From Pseudoneurospora amorphoporcata (Eukaryota > Ascomycota > Sordariomycetes > Sordariales > Sordariaceae), in NCBI GenBank assembly GCA_033297205.1, contig MU859181.1, forward strand, positions 1 to 64,000: a DNA stretch of 64,000 nt, read 5' to 3'. Below are positions 52,492 to 63,432 of this stretch, piece by piece. Position 1 is the stretch's first letter. The number at the start of each line of letters is the position of its first letter. The notes under the pieces are model-generated. The model had not been told where the DNA came from and did not search any database. It saw only the letters and a list, made by a program, of their open reading frames with translations. The position numbers and the translations under genes are program-made.

Positions 52492-53608
52492 ATGCCCAAA
52501 GCCTTGTTCATAAGAATCCTTTCCCCAACGACTTCCCACGCCATCGATCCTGTACTTCCCATTGACATATTAACAGCCAAAATGACCGACCTATTCGCCA
52601 ACGACGACGACAACGACATCCATAACCACCTCCCCTTCCCCTCCCCGCGCCATGGCTGGGACGAAGAAGATCCCATAGCTACTTACTACCTCCGCGCACT
52701 CAACCGGGAGGTCCGGGCGCTGAAGAGTGATTACGATCTCGCCTGTTGTTGCCGTACATATATCAAGATGGCAGTGTTAAGTTTGAGGTTGTATCTTCCG
52801 GCGTGGGAGGCCCTGCTCAAGGATGTTTTGGGGGACTCGGATACAGAGGGTGAAGAACAAGGGGTTTATGTTTATGGTCTGGATGGATACAGGGAGGTTT
52901 TGGAGTTGATGGATATGCGTGCGTATTTTACCTTCTTTCTTACCCATTGATCTTTGGCAAGCCGACAGATGGGTGTTGAAGACTCTGACAGTTAAGCCTC
53001 TTGCTGATGACATCGTAACAGCCGAACAAGACATCCCACCAGATAGACAACACCCCGTTCCCACGACTTTCTGGACGGCCAGGACTTACCGCAGTTACTC
53101 CCTGCTTCATCTCTCTCTCGCAGAGACGATGCTGCATTTGATGTGTCCCGGGTGGAGAGTAGCGAGGTTGGTGGTGGAGTGGGTGGTTGTCGGTCTCTTG
53201 TCGGTTGCTTCCCTACCCTTCATCTCTCTTTCCAACTTCCCAACCCTTCCGTAAGGTACCCTTCGTATTGCCGAAGAGCTGACACCATCTTTCAGAATCA
53301 TCATCGTCACAATTTTCGATCCCTCAACAGGAGATACCACCACCTTTAAAATAGCCTGGACAGCACTAATGGCTGTCCTCGGCGCGTTATGTTGGTCCGC
53401 GGTGTTTAGTACTGCCTGGCTCATTAGTGTGCAGCGGTGCAAGTACGAGGTTAGGAGGATTCGACACAGGGTGGAGTTGAATGCGGTGGTGAAGAGGGAT
53501 GTAGAGGTTCTTGAGGGGTGGTGGGTTAAGAGTTGGTGGTTGATGAGTTGGTTGTCGGTTTGGCTTGATGAGTTGCTTGTGGGTGGTGGGAGAGGTGGAG
53601 GAGAGTGA
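52492..53608 (+). CDS. Three-exon predicted membrane protein, function unknown
   Basis: Exons 52492-52918, 53022-53250 and 53296-53608 give 322 residues. Intron 1 is 103 nt (GTGCGT, ACAG); intron 2 is 45 nt (GTAAGG, GCTGAC branch, TTTCAG); both keep frame. The start may instead be ATG 52582 (MTDLFANDDDND), since a branch-like TATTAACAG precedes it. The N-terminal 140 residues are soluble and acidic. Two strong hydrophobic segments follow at about 192-212 and 238-262, then a basic and Trp-rich end (EGWWVKSWWLMSWLSVW), possibly a third membrane-associated helix. No family was recognised. Confidence 0.65.
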
Positions 53609-54734
53609 TGTATTGGTGTTCAGGTGTTCGAGATGGATATGGTAAGGAGGAAGGCTCGTAGACTAGGAGTTGAGCAATCGCCTGGCGAGGTTTGTTGATG
53701 GTGGTTTCGCCTTGCGGGAAAATGAGCAGAAGCCAGCTTTATACCCTACTGCCAGCTCTGTTGCTGATGGGGTCTTTTCTCTGCCCTCTCCTCCCTCTTT
53801 CACTTTTTCTGAGTCGAGTGTTGAAAGATAACAGTGTCGTAAAACGCGGACACGCTTCCACGTCTATATCATCACCTTTATTAGGTCTCGGGCCGAACCC
53901 TGCCGTTGGATTTGAGGACAACGAAGATAGGTGGTACCATATGCCTGAGAGTGTACCATCGGAAGGAGATTTCGTTATATGACAGCGCTTGGTATTGCTT
54001 CGAGTCCCACATCCGACACCACCGTGGTGTTTATGCGCCTGGATATTTTTTGAAAACTTGTCAAAGCGGCCCTCAGGTTGGCTGGGGGACACTGCAGCGA
54101 TTGTTGACTTAAGTACAAGAATGGAGTGCCATAACTTACCTGTTTCATGGTCGGGGACGCCGCTGTGGCTGATTATTCTACTGTTCTTCCCTTGGAAATG
54201 GATGTTTGGTCAAGGAAGGAAGACTTGAGATGACGGGGATTATCGCAGAGGAAGGCGCTATGATGTTTCTTCAGGGGGTCATGCATTGGGCTGCAGCGCT
54301 GTAACGGCGCCGATCTCGCTCCGTCCCCGGGGCACCTGCCATGCATGAGTGGACAGGCGGGATTGGGTACCTTAGGTGCCTCTACGGTTCAAGTTAGGTA
54401 GGTACCTAGGCCTCGATGTTCCGCATGTTTATTGCTTCCCAACTCCAGAACATCATCCAACCCGGAAAGGACCAAATACGATGGCTTCCACTCCTTCCCT
54501 GGTCAACTGTATTCGAATGCTCTCGACTGTTTACTTATCTTTCAGCAAAGACCCGTCCTGTAACCTCTACCCAGCTGGTTAAAAACTCGACCAAGACCCC
54601 CCACGACAAACGCAAACGAACACCTTGACTTCTTTCTCGTCCTCCCCAACGCACCAGGCAAAACAAGAGACGCAAGACACCAACTCCCGGATCGACGAGC
54701 GACCGACACAGTCACCAATCTAGCATTCGCTTTC
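53609..54734. other. Intergenic
   Basis: No supported gene. Frames are below 118 codons and unrecognised. The last 300 bases are probably the promoter of the former dehydrogenase gene. Confidence 0.4.
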
Positions 54735-56141
54735 ATGATGGCAGAGCCCCACAACACGCCGATGCCTGCAAGCACGCCAGTGCCAGCATCGGCTCCGCCG
54801 TCATCCTCCCCCTCGCCGCCCCTCCCTAGTCTGACCTCAAACGCTTCCATGATGACAATCCCGCTTCGACCGCCACAGCAGGACCCATCCATCAAACGTC
54901 GACCCATGGTCCTCCATATAGGTGATTCCATCAGGTACAACCCCGCGACATATGCCTAGTTCAGTCAAGCATTCGAGGTTATCCGACCCAGTACGGCGGA
55001 GAGGGGACGAAGCGAGTTCGAAAATGCACTACAAGAGCAGCGATGGGGTGACTTCAGCGCCATATTCCGACCATTTTGGGGTACTGGTGGTGAGATGGGC
55101 CGTTGGGACGCTGAGCTTCATTGACTTGCTGCCGACTTCGGTCAAGGTGTTTGCCAGTGCTGGTGCAGGCTTTGACTGGGCAGATACCAAACTTCTGGGA
55201 GAAAGAGGTGTGTGTGTGAGCAAACACGAGTCCAGGCTCACGGCGATAAAAATGTACATCATGCTAACGTTCGTGTTGCAGGCATAATCTATTGGAACTC
55301 GGGCCTCGCCGCCGCTGAAGCTGTGGCCGACTTCGCTGTCGCAATGGTCATTTCAACCTTTCGACACCTGCCCTGGTGCATGGGTGCTGCAACCATTCCA
55401 TACTTCCTCTCGGCTTCCTCTTTTCCAGACGCCACGACCGCATCCATGGCCTCGACAGCCGGCAAGACCTTCCAGACATGCCATTTGCTCGCACCAGCTG
55501 TCTCACACAACCCGCGCAACCATGTTCTCGGTCTCGTAGGGTTTGGTAACATCGGCCAACAGATTGCTGCCAAACTCGGCCCATCGTTCGGCATGCGGAT
55601 TGCATATCACGACGTCGTGCGCAAACCTGCCTCCCTGGAGTCATCCCTCGGGGCTACGTATCACTCCAGTCTAGGAAGCTTGTTGGCTGTGTCCGACTGT
55701 GTGGTGCTTTGCACCCCTTCTCCAGCCGATGGCAAGCCTCTTATTACCACGGATGTACTGAAACACATCAAGAGAGGATAGAGGTTCGTGAATGTTGCAC
55801 GGGGTAATCTGGTCAGTGAAGAAGCGCTGGCAGACGCCCTAGAGGACGGGAGGATCAGCGCCGCGGCATTGGGTGTGCATGGTGAGGGACCTAGGTTCAG
55901 CCCGAGGATGGTCAAGATGGCTTTGGGGGAACGCGATCTTTATGAAAGGAGCCCTCAAGCAGATGAAAGACCCAACTTCGACCACCCAGGAAGGGTAATG
56001 TTGACCTGCCATAATGCTGGGGGAACAGTCGAGACGCATATTGGCTTCGAGGAACTGAGCATGAGGAATATTATGGCGGTGCTTGGAGGACAGGAGGCCA
56101 TTACCCCAGTCAACATGCACTATCTGAAGGCCACGGAGTAA
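54735..56141 (+). pseudogene. D-isomer-specific 2-hydroxyacid dehydrogenase gene, two amber stops and one frameshift
   Basis: Family-like reading starts MVLHIGDSIRYNP at 54906, with an in-frame ATG further up at 54735. It meets TAG at 54957-54959, continues in frame (FEVIRPSTAERGRSEFE, FSAIFRPFWGTGGEMGRWD), then needs one base skipped near 55117 to reach LLPTSVKVFASAGAGFDWAD. A 74-nt intron (GTGTGT at 55208; CTAAC; GCAG at 55281) is intact. The NAD-binding LVGFGNIGQQIAAKL and CVVLCTP segments follow. A second TAG at 55779-55781 precedes FVNVARGNLV, which holds the catalytic Arg. The catalytic His is kept in CHNAGGT, but the Glu region reads HGEGP instead of the usual NEP. It was a cytosolic NAD-dependent D-hydroxyacid reductase-type gene, now broken. 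Confidence 0.85.
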
Positions 56142-57775
56142 GAGAAGGGCATGGCAGTTTATAACCCTTTCTTCCTGTCTTTTCATCCTCATTGACCTTG
56201 GTCCCCCGCATCTGGTCTCGGAAAAGAAAATACTGGCTTATTCCCAGATTGGGAGTTTGGAGTTGATAAACGACAAGACCATTTTATGTGCCTCCTTTTT
56301 TGGTCTTTCTCTCCCTGATAATTTTTTTTTTTTTTTTTTTTTTTTTTTCCTCTCCAGTTTTTTCCCTTGCAGTCATACTTCAACTTCTGGTCAACTGGAC
56401 TATTCGGATCATGAAACATACACAGCGGAGCTAGCTATGACTACCTCTGCTGACGATAGTGGTCATGGTTGCGTCAGCAATGGCATATGGGATATCAGGA
56501 AGGCACCCCTGACGCCTAGGCGCTTGTTAGCAAGGATAAAGATTAGCTACACCCCGGGTTCTGTTGAACACCAACTTTCTCTTAGGTCACTACAAAAAGT
56601 AAGCACCCTTGCAATAATACGACATGTTCAACCCAAATGTTCATCTTTGCTTCCGAATGAGCCCAACCTCATGTCCTTACGTTGAGTCTGGTACATTATC
56701 TCACAATTACTCTTGTTCAAGTCCGCTTACACCATGGAAAACAGCACTTCAACACTCTGCGATATGTGCAAGCGTCTTTCACTGAAAGAGATGCAGGGCG
56801 ACAAGACACAACTCATCAACCCAGCTACTTCGCGTTGAAGAAATCCGTCAAGAGAGGATGTCAGCTGTTTGAAGTTGTTGGTGAGCACTTATGGGTCAAC
56901 CATGTTTGTATGGTGGCGTTCACTTTCCATGAATTTGACGAAGATGACAAGCTTGACAAAGAGGCTGACGAAAAGCTTGACGAAGAGCTTGAATTGCTGG
57001 CCCTCGAATTGCTCTAGTACAATGGAAGGACAGCCAGTACATGCCACCACCGAACCCACTGGCGATATTGAAACAGCTTTAAGGGGCCGAATGCGATGGT
57101 TGAATAACCTCTTGAGCAACGCAAACCAGGGCCAAGAGAGGTTTTATGGCGATACATATTAGACATCTATACCGACGCAGCTGAGTATGGATGTTGGGGT
57201 CAGGGACTACAATTGGGCTAGAAATGCTGGGCTTCGGTATCGGGCAAAATCAAAGGCATGGAGGAAGTTGGCGACGTAGAGATAGTCGTTTTGGCCATCG
57301 GCAATTGCTCAAACTCCGCTTGTTCACTATTTCAAGCATGATTTCTCCTTATTCACCATACCTTCCACGGTCGCTGAGAAAGTTCCAGGTTTCTAAAAAG
57401 CCACTTAGTGGTGATGTTTTCACGCCTGGCTAGAGGCTTTTACGTGGTAATGCACAACGAAGCAAGTTTTCGTAGACAACGTTCTGCTGGGCTTCAAGAA
57501 ATATACAACTTACCCGACTTAGCGTATCTACCTAGAGGTATTTAGTTAAGGCACATGTACGCATCCAGATGCATGCATGCGCCGCTAGGTAGACACTCTG
57601 TCCCTGTCTTACGATGGCTATGTTGGATTACACAGGAATGCTTGTGAATGAACGTCACAATTATCTGAATCTGTTGTTAGCCATGCTATACATATGGATC
57701 GTCAGGCAACAAACGCATCAATTTCTTTTAACGTTGTATCCCCTTCAGCTGTCCACACAGTGGTTATCACCCATC
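56142..57775. other. Intergenic, 1.6 kb
   Basis: No gene is confidently supported. A 27-base T run lies at 56322-56348. The plus strand around 57160-57215 reads DIYTDAAEYGCWGQGL, which faintly recalls an RNase H strand of a retroelement, but stops surround it. Confidence 0.4.
56322..56348 (+). repeat. Poly(T) tract, 27 bases
   Basis: Uninterrupted T run. On the minus strand it would be a poly(A) end, but no recognisable cDNA-like sequence is attached. Confidence 0.9.
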
Positions 57776-57990
57776 ATGGACTACTCCGACTCGACTTCAA
57801 CTTTTAATCTTGACCTCGACCATCCGACATACTATTCATTGCCAGAACCCATTGAGTTCCGGACTTTCAAGCCGCTACATAACACCATGGATACAGATTC
57901 GCACACATCCGAAAGGTATGAGTATCTACTAGTGGATTCTGGTGACCAAAAAAATAGGTATTGACCGCTCCGCCCGGCCAAAGTCCGCAT

Positions 57991-58698
57991 ATGGATCATT
58001 CCGACTACCTACGAGACGAGAGACCGCGCAGCTTCCGGAGGCATTTCACCGACATCAAACCTTCAGGCGCCCTCCGAATCGGCCACATCAAACCGCTGTC
58101 ACTCCAGCCCAAACGCTCGACCAGCAATCCACAAAGCCGGGCATCTGACAGCATTCTAAACTACAACAAATCTCTTCAAGATGGCAACGAAAACATCAAC
58201 GACACACACAAAATTCTCAACAGCCCAACCACCCTTCTCCCTCCAACCAGCAGCACGACCACCGGCACCAACTCAACCACCCCTGACGAGCCGACTCACC
58301 CCAGCCTTAGTAGCACAACAACCAACACCCTCACCCGCGCGGACATGATCCGCCACATCCAACTCAAAAAGTTTCTCGAAGCATTCATCCGCCGTCGCAA
58401 GAACCTGAAAACCGAACTCGAAGACCGCCTCCGCTTACTCAAGCAAGAAGCCAAGAACAACCGACGGAGAAGACAGAACGTCTTCTTCTACCCTTCGGCG
58501 GCTACGGCGGCTGCGAATGACAGCAATAGCAACATGAGTGGAAACGGAATGCTAGATTTGCAGAAGGAGCAAAGGATCGATGGGCTGGTGGAGGAGAGGA
58601 TCCGGCTGGCGCATGAAACGTATGAGCAGCAGTTGAGTTTGTTGATCAATGAGTTTGCGGTGATGGGGTTGAGCGAGGAGGTTTTGAGGGTTATTTAG
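57991..58698 (+). CDS. Basic coiled-coil protein, function unknown
   Basis: ATG 57991 (MDHSDYLRDERPRS) opens a 235-residue frame. The first half is disordered and Thr/Ser-rich. The second half is a strongly charged helix: LTRADMIRHIQLKKFLEAF, then a basic RRRKNLKTELEDRLRLLKQEA, an Asn/Ala linker, and a second helix EERIRLAHETYEQQLSLLIN. This looks like a conserved coiled coil. A longer model starts at 57776 (MDYSDSTSTFNLDL) and splices AG|GTATGA at 57916 to GCGCAG at 58031 in frame, giving about 268 residues. The choice of start is uncertain. No family recognised. Confidence 0.55.
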   Translation: MDHSDYLRDERPRSFRRHFTDIKPSGALRIGHIKPLSLQPKRSTSNPQSRASDSILNYNKSLQDGNENINDTHKILNSPTTLLPPTSSTTTGTNSTTPDEPTHPSLSSTTTNTLTRADMIRHIQLKKFLEAFIRRRKNLKTELEDRLRLLKQEAKNNRRRRQNVFFYPSAATAAANDSNSNMSGNGMLDLQKEQRIDGLVEERIRLAHETYEQQLSLLINEFAVMGLSEEVLRVI

Positions 58699-60345
58699 AG
58701 GGATGTTGGTGGTGTGTTTTGTGATGGGGCTTTTTTTGCTGCGGGTATTCCTTTTCATCGAATGTTTCTCTTGGTGCACGTGATATTGGAGGACTACATC
58801 ATGTCGACGGGCATCCGGTGTTTTCTCCTTTCTGATATTGTGGAGGGGTGGGGGTGGTGGTGAGGCGGTCAACAGCTGCCATCATGAGTTGGGGTTTGGC
58901 TTGCGGGTGTGGTGGCTATTGTGAAGTTGTCCTTCGTTTTGATGGACCGGCTTTTCTCAAACCTTCATCCGGATCATCACTCTTTTCTTACAATGTGGTC
59001 CATGGGTTTTGAGTCCGTTCGAGTAATGTGCTGCATTTTGTGCCGCTGAACTCGTTATTTGGCCTATTACCAACCTATCCCTTTGTTATCCTCATGTCAA
59101 ATGTCCGCTCCGGTAAGACCCAAAACGCAACTTCCTTTGGTTCTTGGTTCACGATGTACCGGCCTTGCAGACGCCAAGACCGAGCGGTAGTTCTTCAGCT
59201 TATCCGTCTGTCACCCTGACAGGACACTCAAAGGTCAGCATTTTAAGGACGTCTATGGCGCTTTCCGGTCACCTGCGCCGCCTACAGATTTTAGAGCTCT
59301 AGATTCCCGGGAATAAGCCCGACGGTAGTTCACGTTGTTGGTCAGTGTCAAGGGCCGTCTTTGTCGGACATGCGGCCCGGAAAGGAGGGTCGTGACTTCT
59401 CTCAATCTACGCAGCCCGGCCTGTTGGGCTGTTGCCAAATGTCTCACCTCACACCTTCGTTGGCCAGCCATGTCCGCCATCTATCTTCTGACAGTGCCTC
59501 AAACGGCAATGAAGAATGCGGGGCCATAGGTACCGCGACTGTAAGCCAAGGAAAGCCACATGGTTGGACGCATCGTGTGTGCCTCCCAGCCATTCCTCTA
59601 GTATGGGAGGAGTCTGGAAGGTGGACCTGCTTGTTTACTTGGATAGTTGGATTAGACGTTGAGACACTTTCCAGCTTTCCACGCAATTCATCGTTGATGA
59701 CGATTCAATTCTTACCAATTGATGGACAGGGGCGATGGGAAGTGTCAGAACCACTCCGTCACACCCTCGGTTCATTGGCTAATGTTCCTTCCACAACATG
59801 CGAGCTTGAAGCATCTCGCACCTGATGGGCTGGCCCACTTCTGAGGCTCCTTGGGGGAACCAACGACATCAATCTTTCCTTAACGGGTAGGAGTTCCTAC
59901 GGAGTGAACCATCATGGTTTCCGGACATTTTCCCACCCTCTTCCCCTATCACACAAACAAGGTGACGACGACCTTTCCAAGGAAGGATTAGACGACATTC
60001 ACAATGGTTGCTTCCCGAGGCTTAAATACTTGGCAGCTCCGCCTTCCGGGACCGCGGTCTCAAACTCCATCTTTGTGTCTTAAACCGGTCATTGAGTGAC
60101 ATCAACTCACCTCCGCAATTCCCAAAGCAGACAGGCCACTACCCTACCACTTGACCTTATTAACCCGCTACCCCTCGCTTCCTGCCCTTTCTCTGCATCA
60201 AAGGGCATCTCTTTAAACTCCCCTTACCCTATCTATCTAGCACAAACACATCGAACCATACCCTTGGGATATCTCCACAAGTAACGGAACTTGACGGTGA
60301 CACTTGCCGATCACTCATTCAACAACAACTGCAACATCAACCAAA
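58699..60345. other. Intergenic, 1.6 kb
   Basis: A plus-strand frame at 59361-59825 (154 codons) is not recognised. Upstream of the secreted-protein gene the sequence turns CT-rich (60080-60260), as common in fungal promoters and leaders. Confidence 0.4.
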
Positions 60346-61008
60346 ATGGTTCACATCATACAAGCAACCCTCACCTTACTCGCTCTCCTCCTCACTCTCT
60401 CCACTGCGGCCCCCCTAATCCCCGCCTCCGCGCCCAAATCCGTCTTTTCCGGTCGCAGTTCCAGCAACCTCACCAGCAGAAGCTGGTCCGGCACCGGCCA
60501 AATCCGCACCCTCTGGGACGGAAGCAGCCACGACGACCTCGGCTGCCTCACGGCCTCCGGGCGCTGGACCACCGACGAGAACTCTTGCGGCACCTTTACC
60601 GCCGTGCGCAAAGATGGTGCCACGATAGGGGCTACGCAGTTCACGCTTACCAGTAAGGAGGCGGGCCCTTGCGAGATGCTGGGGACGACGCTTGTTTGTG
60701 AGAAGGGTAGGGGCGGATATAGCTTTGGGGTGTGTTCTTTCTCTTCTTGGTCATTTTCTGTTGTTTCGTGTCTGATGTAAGTGAGGTTGGAAGCCATTCA
60801 ACTGACAGCTGACAATTGTTATTGGTAGATCTGGCCTTTCCCGAACGGAGTTCCTGGAGTCGAGTGTCTGCGGTATGGACTGTATGGCTTGATGGCGAGC
60901 GTGCAGGGGGGACCGCCGGATGTGAATGCGAAGCCCTTGGATTTGCGGTTTACGTCGTATGTTGAGAAGGGAAAGTACGTGTGGTTGACGTGGAGTCCGA
61001 AGCTTTGA
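60346..61008 (+). CDS. Small secreted protein, possibly with RNase T2 C-terminal-like domain
   Basis: Exons 60346-60729 and 60829-61008 join over a 99-nt intron (GTGTGT; CAGCTGACAA branch; TGGTAG) to give 187 residues. The first 21 residues (MVHIIQATLTLLALLLTLSTA) are a clear signal peptide. The mature part has paired cysteines (GCLTASGRW, NSCGTF, GPCEM, LVCEKG, VECLRYG). The segment IWPFPNGVPGVECLRYGLYG and the end SYVEKGKYVWLTW recall the small beta domain attached to some fungal RNase T2 enzymes; this is from memory and uncertain. No catalytic RNase motifs are present. A ribosome start at the first ATG fits the signal peptide. Confidence 0.75.
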
Positions 61009-61706
61009 ACAGGTACGGAGGTCGGGATCCTGGTGTTTGTGGTTGCTTGTTATACCTTCCCTGATGAAAACAGTTGCGCAACAAATCTAATCTCTTCGAT
61101 ATCGCAAGTGACTCAGCCATATAGGCAGGACCGAAGCATTATCTCTGTTTTGTCGCCCGTTTGTGACAGGTTCGTGGGCCGAAATGGCCTCTAGGAAGGT
61201 GCACTGGGCTAACTCTTGGAGGAAGGCAAAGTCAGGTCATCTTTGGGATTCCACCTAATACAGCGTGACCTTCCTCCGCTCAGATCTTCCATTGCCTCCT
61301 GCCCGTGGAGCAAAACCTTCCTTGCCGGAACCATTCAGACTCGCGCTTCATTCCCCGCCCAGATTGGTCCTTAATCTCTGGTCGCTTTCATCGGAATCAT
61401 ATCGTTGACTCTCCCAAGCTTCTCTTAAATCATCACTTGTTCGACAACACATCGACTACCCGCATTCGGCATATTAAACGTTCTTCAGCCTGATTGCTCG
61501 TTTTGGATCCCGATTTCTGAACCTCCAGCATCAATTCATCCAACATTGTGGCGCTAATTCCAACAGCCCGTCGGCCTCTTTTGTCGGTCTCCTGAATCAC
61601 TGCCCAAACTAGGACCAATTAGTCATGGACGCTATGAACTACTTTAGCTGAGATCATTGTGGGATTACTATTTTCTAAATGCTGACCAGTCTCTGTTGCA
61701 GATTCC
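61009..61706. other. Intergenic
   Basis: No supported feature between the secreted-protein gene and the interrupted gene at 61707. Confidence 0.4.
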
Positions 61707-62540
61707 ATGATGGGCGATAATATAGGCCCCAGTTGGGTCGGCCCAAATGTAACCACCATGATTCCCACCCACGAATTTATAAAAATGAGGGATAGAGAAG
61801 CCAGAATAAAATGGCATAGGCTTCTTGAAGCCAGCGCCATGGATTCATTATCGGCCTTGAAGATCCCCGTTGTGCTAGTAGTCCTTGCTGCCACTTCTGG
61901 CGGTGGTCCAGAAGTACTAAACCGAGCTATGGATCGCATCAAGCATCCCGGGCTCTTTGACGGTTTGGACCTCGAAAAGGCTCTAAAGTTCGTTAAAGAC
62001 ACAATCGTGCCGAGCAACATGCCAAGTGATAATCATCACTTCTCCTTACTATCTCTCCCTTTCAGCTATTCACAAACGTTGCTCAGGCTTTACGTCATCG
62101 GTTTCCCGAATTTGACTCTGTACAAGCTGATGGCTTCTCCGTGCATGATCCAGCTTGACCTTGACTACGAGATGAGGGCTTACGCCAAAAGCAGGTTCAA
62201 CGACTAGTGGAGTTTCATTGCCGAAGGGCCATGGACAAATGATCTCGTCAGGGACCATATCTATGAGACACATAGCGTTTACAAATATCGACTTCCCAAT
62301 TTTCCGGATGCTGGGGATAACGAATTGTTCAGGGATGGTCCCTACAGCAGAATCGATATTCAGGAATGGCTCGACTCTAAAGCTTACCTAAGGCTAGACA
62401 AGTCCGGCGCCGGCATGGACTCCGACAACCACGCCACGCTTCAGGACGGGCTACTCGACGTGTTTGGATCTCTTTCCCTGGGCACAGATGGCGATAATAG
62501 CGATAGTGGTGACAATGGAGGACCCATGGATACTTCCTAA
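61707..62540 (+). pseudogene. Unidentified gene interrupted by amber codon
   Basis: ATG 61707 (MMGDNIGPSWVGPN) opens a frame with protein-like text (MIPTHEFIKMRDREARIKW, LDLEKALKFVKDTI). A 59-nt intron (ATC|GTGCCG to TTTCAG at about 62062) would lead to LFTNVAQALRHRFPEFDS in another frame, which soon needs a shift back. The original frame then hits TAG at 62205-62207 and continues unshifted: WSFIAEGPWTNDLVRDHIY, YRIDIQEWLD-like text and an acidic end stopping at 62540. The mixture of a stop and at least one shift suggests decay. No family was recognised, so the function is not assigned. Confidence 0.45.
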
Positions 62541-63263
62541 ATCATTGTAAGTAACTCAAGGTCCCGATAACCTGATCTGAGATCAAAAACCGTAAACTGA
62601 CATGTCAGGGTCTAAGATTCCAACACAGGGTACAAGGGTAGTAGGGAGCGGCTGGTTCGCCCAAGATACATTCACACGCACATCACGTCCGAGTCTCCAC
62701 CTAGTCTACTAGACTTCTTGGGCCAGAGAAGCATTTCCAGCCAGCTAGCAGTCAAAATAAGACCGACCAAGCGTGACTATGTCAGTTCGAGGTGGATCAA
62801 TGGTTGTTAAATATCCATCGGTTATGGCGGACACTCGCACAAGGAAGACGAGGCTGGGAGGATAGCGAAGGTGGCAATCGACGTGATGGTTGGTTACATT
62901 CCATGAAGCGGTTTAGTTGCTTTCTTGCCCTTGTATGGTAGCAGAGCATCATACTTGATATCGACGGCATAGTTGTTTACATCAGGCTTGATTGTTTTTT
63001 ACAATGACCAAGTTTTTTTCAATGACCAAGTTTTTTTCAATGACCCTAAAGATGATTAGATATGGCGATGTACTCTTTACGAGAAACCACCTCGTTACAT
63101 GCACTTTATTTTTGCCAAGGTAAGCATATGTACTTGGTGGGGGCGGGCGGCTGTCAGGGGCATGTGGCACAGTTCCTATTAGAAACCACCGTAAAAAGTC
63201 ACGGCTTACACTATGCAAGGCGATTTTAGCTCCCTCTTAGCTGCATATGCAGCATCTCTCCAA
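62541..63263. other. Intergenic
   Basis: No gene seen. Contains an 18-bp tandem repeat at 63002-63045. Confidence 0.5.
63002..63045. repeat. 18-bp tandem repeat, about 2.4 units
   Basis: Two full units of CAATGACCAAGTTTTTTT (63002-63019 and 63020-63037) and a partial third. Confidence 0.9.
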
Positions 63264-63265
63264 TA

Positions 63266-63430
63266 CCGCTTTTACTCATTCAAACCAGATTTATCCCCCA
63301 CACTGTTTTAGCCAATTACATTTGCAGGGGGACCTTCACGCCACGCCTCAACGGGGCATGCAGGCCTTAGCATAAGATATAATTGGTCGCGACCGGGGGA
63401 GATAAATCCGGTTTGAATGAGTAAAAGCGG
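63266..63430. mobile_element. 165-bp MITE-like inverted-repeat element, TA flanked
   Basis: Arms 63266-63295 and 63401-63430 are complementary over 30 bases with one mismatch, each starting CCGCTTTTACTCATTCAAAC. TA lies directly outside both ends (63264-63265 and 63431-63432). The interior contains no open frame. Together these point to a mariner-type miniature element. Confidence 0.78.
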
Positions 63431-63432
63431 TA

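Noticed and set aside
57160..57215. DIYTDAAEYGCWGQ-like text resembling a retroelement RNase H strand
   Set aside because: Only one short motif, closely bordered by stops; no reverse transcriptase motifs nearby.
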